Source: Gigaspora rosea
Lineage: Eukaryota > Glomeromycota > Glomeromycetes > Diversisporales > Gigasporaceae
Direction of reading: 5' to 3'
Assembly: GCA_003550325.1 (NCBI GenBank)
Contig: QKWP01000580.1
Coordinates: 179,588 to 243,587, forward strand
Length of the DNA stretch: 64,000 bases
Under the pieces are notes generated by a model. It searched no databases. It was given only the letters and a program-made list of their open reading frames with translations, and was not told the DNA's origin. Position 1 is the first letter of the stretch. Every line of letters begins with the position of its first letter. This document shows positions 56,700 through 64,000 of the stretch, in pieces. The position numbers and the translations under genes are program-made.

Positions 56700-57480
56700 A
56701 GATACATAATGGGAGTGTGCTCCACTTCACTATTTTCTCTTCCATCTTGACATATTTGTGCTCTTTCCAATTTTACTATATGCCAATAGACACACCTTTG
56801 CTTTTTTTGGTCACGCTATGGTACAGCGTGTTTATGTTTGACAACTGGCCTGAGTAGTAAGTGCAACAGATACAACAGATGCTACAATCTTGTGGGGGGG
56901 TGGATCAAGCACGAAGAAGCCAGATCGTAATCGGGCAAAGAAGAGAAAATGAACAAGTCAAGCGAAGTAAGAAAGCANTTTTTTTTTTTTTTTTTTTTTT
57001 TTTTGTCACGCTATGGTACAGCGTGTTTATCTTATTTGTTTGACAACTGGCCAAGTAGTAGGTGCAACAGATACAACAGATGCTACAATCTTGTGGGGAG
57101 GGGGATGGATCAAGCACGAAGAGCCAGATTGTAATCGGGCAGTGAAGAGAAAATGAACAAGTCAAGCGAAGTAAGAAAGCACTAAACTTAACTTTTACGC
57201 CCACATGTATCTTTATAATTTCTATTTGCATGCGCCTACCTGCATATTAATAGCCTCAATCCTATGAATATCTCTTCGACATGCATACAATCATATGAAT
57301 ATCCATTGTTTTCATACAAGCCTCCATTTCATAATATTTAATTCGTATAATGCTTTTAAGCCAAATTCATTGTAAGCCACAAATAGTGATCCTCGCGATA
57401 ATAACTCTAGCGTGACTTCGTCAACGCCTAGAGCTATAATCGGCCGAATTGTTATGTCGATTAGCTTCTAAAATGGAAAA
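56700..57480 (-). repeat. dispersed repeat family C, copy 2, with internal duplication
   Basis: Inverted relative of 36560-37560. A segment of about 165-180 bases is present twice (56812-56977 and 57003-57181), separated by one N at 56978 and a T run. Frames on both strands are by-products. Confidence 0.75.
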
Positions 57481-57559
57481 AGAGAAAGCACAGTATAATT
57501 ATTTATTTATTTTAAAAAGGAAAAAATTATGGAAAAATGAGTACGATTTGAATTAAATT

Positions 57560-58470
57560 ATTTAATATGCTTAAAAAAAAATAATGGATATTTTGAGACT
57601 GTCCACCAGTGAATAAAGTATTTGAAATGGATACCTATTTTGTGGGCTATTAGCAATTCTTTGTATAGATTATGGATAAATTGAGTAAATAGAATGAAAG
57701 TTTAAATAAAATATTATGGCAACGATAAGACTTGGTGCTCGCCTGGTTGAATCAATTGATATGTAATAAAATCTAAGAATATCACATAGTTTGCATGATA
57801 TACGATTAATAACTGATTAGAATATTATTTGTACAAAAAAAATGCACAAGTCAATTGGTTTTACGCATTCATTTGTTTAATCATTCTTCTTTCTTTGGTA
57901 AATGTTTACGGAATTTGTCGTAATTCCGTAATCAGTAAACAATTTAGAGTTAGGGTTATCTGATTTAGGGTTGAGGGCCGAAGTCGAAGAAATTGTTTGC
58001 AGGGAAATGAAATAGATCCCTTTGCATAGCATTACTTCACAACCCTGAACTAAAATATTGTAATGATCTCATATAATATCTTATTTTATTTAATTTTATT
58101 ATTACTTTGTAAATGTAAAATTTCTAATTAATTATTAATCGCAGCCAATCCACGGGTATGTACAAATAATATTTATCTTACATGTATTGACTGCAACCTA
58201 CACTAATGGATAATCAACGATATTTTATAGATTAATCCATGATTTTATTTACATAAATAATAAATTAAATAGTGATTCAATTATATTTTTTCAGTTATAA
58301 CGACATTTACTGAAACAAGGTACTCCCATCCTATTTGGGCCTTTCCTTTAAATAACCTTATGAAGCATGGTAATTACAATGTTTCGTAATTTCGTTTTCA
58401 AGACCACCCGACAAATTAAGCCACTTTGCCATAATAAAGTAATCATGATTATTAAAAAAATTCATTATAT
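57560..58470 (-). repeat. repeat family B, inverted copy
   Basis: Reads in reverse the landmarks of 24300-25420. It carries the empty site of the MITE at 25081. Confidence 0.8.
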
Positions 58471-58507
58471 TGAAAGAATTTATTTTGAAATTTGATTTAT
58501 TATAATA

Positions 58508-58598
58508 AGATTTGAATCAGTTTATTCGACGAATTAATAGATTAAGCATTGCAGTTAATTGATTAATTTTTAGTCGACTAAACTGATTCCAATCCCAA
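58508..58598. mobile_element. hAT-like foldback MITE
   Basis: ATTTGAATCAGTTTATTCGA at left, TTAGTCGACTAAACTGATTC at right. Same family as 2933-3038. Confidence 0.65.
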
Positions 58599-59539
58599 TT
58601 TCATTATCTCGAATGATCTATAGTAAATATTACTTCATTATATCGAATTTATTTTTGTTTTAATGCAAAATGATGTAAGACAGAATATAGAGTTTAATGA
58701 GAATGATTTGTAAAATAAACTAGGATTTTATGTACGTCTTGTAATCAAATCTTTTTTGATCTCCAAATATTTGCCAGACTTTAATATCGTCTGATTTACT
58801 TTATTACTGCGTAACTATTTTCCATCTCGACCATTGCCACATTTTTGCTGTAGTTTGCAATACGTATGTGATTAAACTGTGCACCTTACCCATGTTTACT
58901 GCTTTCTTGATAAACAATTGTGGTTATTCGTAATTCTTTAAGATTTTTTTAGGAATAGACCTCATTTTAGACATTTGCTTAGCTTTTTATTTTGACCATT
59001 TTCACACAAGATACATGTTTGCTTACATGATTATTGACAGTAAATAACTTTTAAAGGCAACTTATTGTCGTTAACTTTATTGAATTAATTGTATGACGGC
59101 CTATCCCAGCTATTTTGAACTTAATCGAATGGGGGTAATTTTTGATTGTATGCGCTAACCTCTAAAATATGTGAAAAAAAATCGCACTCCGATAATTGTA
59201 TCAAGATCACAGGGTTCTTAGTATATATTAAATTTTTATTGGTCCTTCGCTACGCTCCGGACTCTTAATTTTTACGCACAGTAATACAAAAATTTCGTTT
59301 TTGATGCATTACGCCACCAGGATTTCCTTTTTTGATGCATCCACATAAACATTGCAAGTTGGAAATTTTTTGTCCGTACGCACGCGTTTCAAATTTGTAA
59401 TTTAGTACAACAAAAATATGCATGCTTACGCGTTTGTGTTATACGATAATCGTCATGACCGATTATTTTTTAAAATAAGGGGTACATTAATTTAAACCCT
59501 AATATAAAATGGGCATTTTTTTTTTATATTGATTTGATG
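58599..59539. other. gene-free stretch
   Basis: No coding frame supported. A palindromic CCTTCGCTACGCTCCGG-type patch lies near 59242-59258. Confidence 0.5.
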
Positions 59540-61800
59540 TAGAGATGCGATCATTAAAGATTCCATTGTAAAAATATGCATAAATAATTTGAATGGATCG
59601 CATATCTATTGATGGAAATTTCCGAAGCTTGTTTGACTTTTACGTTAATGGAAAATTAAATCAATTTAATCAATATTACAATAATAAAAAAATTTTAAAG
59701 ATATATAGGCTAGATTCTGCAAAAATGGACGAAATTGACGATATTTTCAAAAGTAATTTTTTTTACATAAATCAATTTAGAATGATATCAGGATTATTTT
59801 TTACCTAAAACACAAAAGTAGTTGCATTAGTAAAATTTTGCATTGCAGCCCTTTAGTTTGTTAATAATCCATTATAAGAGTTACAACACAAAAATTGATT
59901 TTCCGAAGCTCTTTATTTTGTCTTTTCAACGATTATTGGAGATATAAACGCGTTACAATAAAAATCATTTTTGTTGCTGCTATCTAGGTATAAAAATATA
60001 ATTTTAATAAGTAAATGCGATCATATAGCAGGAGATTAGTATTTTAATGTTTATATTTTCGAGCAAATTCATTGATTATCAATAATCAATAATTCGGATC
60101 GAAATGCACAACACTGTCTTCTTTGAATCATATATTTTCTTATATTCAAAGGATACTATTCACTTTAAATTAATTTTGAACACGCAAGTTCATTTTTAAC
60201 AGCTAGACAAAATTCAAGATCGTGATATGATTTTAAGCAAACAAACATAAAAAATTTTTAATTTAATTGAAAGATTGTATGCATATCTTTCTTTAACGAA
60301 CAAGAGCTGAATGTAAATCTATTTTAAATTTATGAGTGAGTCAAAATAGATACTACGGTAATCAAATTTTTTATAATAAAGGCTTTTTTAAAGCTTTAAA
60401 CAATAATAACTTAACAAAAATGTAATCAAAATCTTTTTATCTAATTTAGTCAAGTTTTTGTTAAGCTATCTTTGTTCGAAGTTCTATAAAAATTTTATTA
60501 AAAAAATTTGCTTGTCTTCTACTAACACCGTGTTGTGATGCAAGATATACTGTATCTATATGCAATATTCCAGTATGTAGCCATCTTAGTCGCACAAATG
60601 AACGGACCTAGTGTAATGAAGATACAACATACACAGCCTGCGCGTTAAATGTGAGGCATACATATATTACCTTTTTTATTTATGTTATTTTATTTAATTT
60701 ACTTATTGCACAGTTGATTCATAAAAATCTTTGATTTGCACACCGCGATTAATTAAATAAAAGTGATCATGATCTAAACAGGCGAATTTAGGGTAAATCT
60801 GAAACGGAGGTAAATCCACGATATATTTGTCTTGCCTGATTTGTCAAAATTGATTGATTTGTTTATTGTGATTTCCCTCCACTTTAGACGATTCCCGTAT
60901 TTAGTAATTTCCTATCGTTATATTAGTCATTACATTAGGTCCGTTTATTAGAATAATTAAAATGGCTACTATTGAAATATTGCATATAGTGAGTACAATA
61001 ACATGCAACAATACGGAATTAATAGAAAGCAAGTAAATTTTTTAATAAAAATTTTTTTAGAAATTCGAACAAAGATAGCTTAACAAAAATTTGACTAAAA
61101 ATTTTTTATCAAATTTTAATTTGCGTTTTTGTTAAGTTATTATTGTTAAAGCTTTAAAAAAGCCTTTATGATAAAAGCTTGATTAATTTCTATTGACTCG
61201 CTCATAAATTTAAAAAAGCATTTACATTCGGTCACCCGGTTGTTAAAGAAAGATATGTTCTAGCAATTAAAAATGAACTGTGGTTCAAAATTAATTTAAA
61301 GTGAATAGTACTTTGAATAGAAGAAAATTTATGATCAAAAGTGCTATGCATTCAATGTGAATTATTGATTACTGAAAATCAATGAATTTCCTTAAAAATA
61401 ATAATCTCCTGCTATATGATCACCTTTGCCTATTAAAATTACACTTTCATACCTAGATAGCAGCAACAAAAATGATTTTTATCGTAACGCATCTATATCT
61501 CTCATAATTGCTTAAATATATTTTTAAATTTTTTTTATCAGTCCCTTTTTTTTTATTAATTTATAATAGATTAAAAAAATTTCAATACATGATTGAATGA
61601 AAATTATTTCTGATATATGAAAATCACTTATTACAATAATCTGAAAAGCACTGTAAATATTTTTAATGTACTATTGATTAACTATTTTTTTTTTATTGTT
61701 TTAATTTTTGTGCAGTAAAGTTTATTAGTACAAATATTTATTGACAAATTAGTTTCTTTAAAAGTCAAACAGATTTCGGAAGTTTCCAGCAATAGAGATT
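59540..61800. repeat. large inverted repeat made of two A copies
   Basis: Left arm 59600-60600 (A, minus) and right arm 60970-61790 (A, plus) surround about 370 bases matching 28620-28920. Ends: GCATATCTATTGATGGAAAT and TTTCCAGCAATAGAGATTC. Either one element with about 0.9 kb terminal inverted repeats or two independent copies. The open frame 59593-59808 begins at an element end and is not conserved. Confidence 0.7.
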
Positions 61801-61804
61801 CGAT

Positions 61805-62399
61805 TAGGGCTCCTCATTTTCTGCGGCAGCTAACCCCAAAATCCGTATGCGTTATCTGTTCAATTATGCGAAATTATGCAATAAATTTTTTAAAAATATG
61901 CAACAAATTATGCGAATTTGGTAAAAATATGCATTTATAGATAGAATTATGCGATCACTTTATATGTGAATTGTCATAATAACTAATTTAAATAAAATAA
62001 AAAAAAATCATATACTGTATACACATCTGATGAATTTTTTTTTAAAAAAAAAACCCCCCATAAAAAGATCAAATTCTAATTTTGCAAAAAAAAAAAAAAG
62101 GAAAAAATAGTTGATTACATTTTCAATTTGAAGTTCTTTAATGTAATATTCTTATTTTTACTAGTTATGAACTATTCTTCTTTATTACTATCACAAATGG
62201 TAAAGTTCACATTAACACTTGAATTTAATATGGGTTTCACCTAATCTATTACAAGCTCTTTCTAAATTTTACGTGCAGATTATGCACTATTAAATATGCA
62301 AAATTAACCCTGATATGCAAAATATGCAATCGCATCTGCAATGCAATAAATGTCAGGTTTATGCACAGATTTTGCAATTGCAAATTTGCACTAGCCTTA
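61805..62399. mobile_element. 595-bp hAT-like element with ATATGCA arrays
   Basis: Perfect 8-bp duplication GATTCGAT (61797-61804, 62400-62407). Termini TAGGGCT and, inverted, TAAGGCT. Both subterminal regions are arrays of ATTATGCGA / ATATGCAA. Non-coding; contains A and C homopolymers at about 62035-62100. Confidence 0.9.
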
Positions 62400-62411
62400 G
62401 ATTCGATGACC

Positions 62412-63258
62412 CCACCAGCAGAGACATGGAAAAATTTGGATCCAAATTTTCCCATGTAAATCCAAATATCTAGGCATTTTCAAATAAATCCAAATATTTG
62501 AGAATTTTCGATGTAAATCCAAATTTCTGAACATTTTCATGGAGTTCTTGATTTTTATTGGTTAACATTGGATACTATGTTTTGATTTTTCTCGATCACG
62601 TAATATTGGAAGTTTTCGTGATAGTGTACAATAATTTCGGAGATTTCAACAACTCTAAAACCACCAGTCTAAAAAATTTCGCTAGCCAATCATATTTCGA
62701 GATCAGGTGTAACATAAAATCACCCTCACTTTTTAACAAAATTGGTGTTACTTGATCATAAAGTTAGCCGGCAAAGATTGATTTTTGAGATAATTTGGCC
62801 TAAATTATAAATTTAATATTGGCTAAAAAATTATCCAAATTTATCCAAATATTTGCGATTTTCAAACCAAATTTTTACGAATAATAAAAACAAATTTTCC
62901 GTGTCTCTGCCCACCAGGAGTCTAGACACTTTTGCAGTAACGTGACCATCACGTGGTGTGGCGTCTTCGGATTAACTTTTTGGCTTTATTGTTAAGGTTA
63001 GGGTTAGAGTTCGTGTATATAGCCTTAGAAGGTCCCTATATATGTGTAAAATCGCATTCCGGACATTTTTATGTGGTTTTTAAGGCCAATTTAAACACTA
63101 GTTTTCGAGTATTTTCGCTCTTTTCTCTTTTTTTCTTCTTGTACACGTGTTTTGTTTTGATGTCGGACTGATCCGGGACGATCAAAATTTACGTTCTCCG
63201 ATTGGTTAATTCTCATGCGCCACGTCACGTTACTGCAAAAGTGTCTAGACCCCTGGTG
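62412..63258. mobile_element. Mutator-like MITE interrupted in its left end
   Basis: Inverted ends CACCAGGAGTCTAGACAC and CACCAGGGGTCTAGACAC, then CTTTTGCAGTAACGTGAC in both. Interior shared with 22399-22666 and 55273-55556. Its left terminus is split by the element at 62419-62909. Own target duplication not resolved. Confidence 0.75.
62419..62909. mobile_element. 491-bp hAT-like element with AAATCCAAATAT arrays
   Basis: Perfect 8-bp duplication CCCACCAG (62411-62418, 62910-62917). Termini CAGAGACATGG and, inverted, CAGAGACACGG. Left subterminal array of AAATCCAAATWTYTG units; right end has TTATCCAAATATTTG. No transposase. Confidence 0.92.
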
Positions 63259-63399
63259 CGGTTGAGATGCGATAGGTTCAAATTATTTACACATATTTTT
63301 ACAATAAAATCCTGAGTAGATCGCATTTCTACATCAAAATCAATATAAATAAAAGCCAAAACAAGCCGATTTTACATTATTGTTTAAATTAACTATTCC

Positions 63400-63840
63400 T
63401 TTTTAAAAATAATAATAATAACAAATCGTTTATTTTTGCATTTAAAACTTACACTGATAGGTAAAAATTTAATATATACTAAGAGCCTTGTGATCTTGAT
63501 ATAATGTTCGGAGTTCGGTTTTTTTTTTTACATATTTTAGAGTTCTATTAAATCGATCCAATATTATAACGATTACGGTAAGTTCAAAATACAGTAGTTG
63601 AGTTAGGCCACTATACAATTAATTTAATAATGTTATCAGTGACAAAATAAAAAGTTATTGCAGTATTAAATTATTATATCTTTCTATTGATTAATAACGT
63701 GATAGTATTTGTAAGTCAAAAATAAAAATTTGCTAAGAAAATTTCGTAGTTAAAACGCTATAAATTAAGTTAGGGAGTTTTATTAAAAATAAAACTTCAA
63801 AGGAAACTTTTGTTAGTGCATAGAAAGCATTTCCTTAGGT
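63400..63840 (+). repeat. repeat shared with 19540-19930
   Basis: Landmarks GATCTTGATATAATG, AATATTTGTAAGTCAAAAA, AAATTTCGTAGTTAAA, CTTTTGTTAGTGCATAGAA. It continues the A-then-B order seen at 18490-19930. 63841-64000 shows nothing further. Confidence 0.7.
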
Positions 63841-64000
63841 TAAACATCGAGTTACGATCGATTTTTGTTTGTTTCTAATCTTGAAATATGATTGCCAACG
63901 ATATTTCTTAGGTTGGTGACGCTAGAGTGGTTTAAAAGAACCCTTCATGTACTAATTCTATCTTCAAGAAAAATTTTGCGTTGACACTTTGTTATCTTCA

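Noticed and set aside
56861-57231. Frames spanning the T run and the N
   Set aside because: They depend on an ambiguous base and a homopolymer and are opposite-strand shadows of each other.

Overview
The window is strongly AT-rich eukaryotic DNA, almost free of intact genes and packed with repeats. The few recognisable coding pieces point to an arbuscular mycorrhizal fungus (Glomeromycotina, Rhizophagus/Gigaspora type): a BTB-BACK-TLDc gene remnant, kinase remnants with an HxDIHPDN catalytic loop, Sel1-like repeats of about 36 residues, and an F-box-like gene of a kind expanded in these fungi. This assignment rests on family recognition by eye, not on a database search. No tRNA, rRNA or CRISPR array was seen.

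Layout. 0-1.5 kb: broken BTB-BACK-TLDc gene (minus) cut at its 5' side by a retrotransposon gag fragment. 2-14 kb: no genes; minisatellites, a 2.26 kb hAT-like element (5053-7316) with perfect 8-bp target duplication, and a run of foldback MITEs. 14.2-16 kb: kinase pseudogene (minus). 16-28.6 kb: dispersed repeat families (called A and B here), an exon interrupted by a MITE, Mutator-like MITEs and a 189-bp tandem array. 29.9-31.1 kb: the only clearly intact gene (412 aa, F-box-like). 31-42.9 kb: repeats, more MITEs, a cysteine-rich exon at 39 kb, and a 5' fragment of the kinase unit at 41.1 kb. 42.9-51.6 kb: an 8.6 kb DNA transposon with 8-bp target duplications, carrying two convergent genes. 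51.7-52.5 kb: a 5'-truncated LINE with its own nested MITE. 52.7-55.1 kb: second large kinase pseudogene unit (plus). 55-64 kb: repeats, two abutting long palindromes, and nested hAT-like and Mutator-like elements.

The main discovery candidate is the element at 42932-51551. It is flanked by GTTAGAAC on both sides, begins and ends with TAGTGATGTG, and sits in a repeat whose empty site can be read elsewhere in the window. Its minus-strand gene encodes a zinc-finger-like N-terminus, then Sel1-like repeats, then blocks that look like a DDE transposase (GGDGHN, CGDWKF, DELH, IEKKNHNQ). Its plus-strand gene encodes a separate protein with a CxxC motif. Both genes carry lesions, and the transposase gene has a further nested element.

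Age relations are readable. Repeat A at 42.5-52.7 kb was hit separately by the 8.6 kb transposon and by the LINE. The LINE was then hit by a 160-bp hAT MITE that has a near-identical sister at 39.6 kb. At least seven elements have perfect 8-bp target duplications and three of Mutator type have 9- or 10-bp ones, so several cut-and-paste families have been active here.
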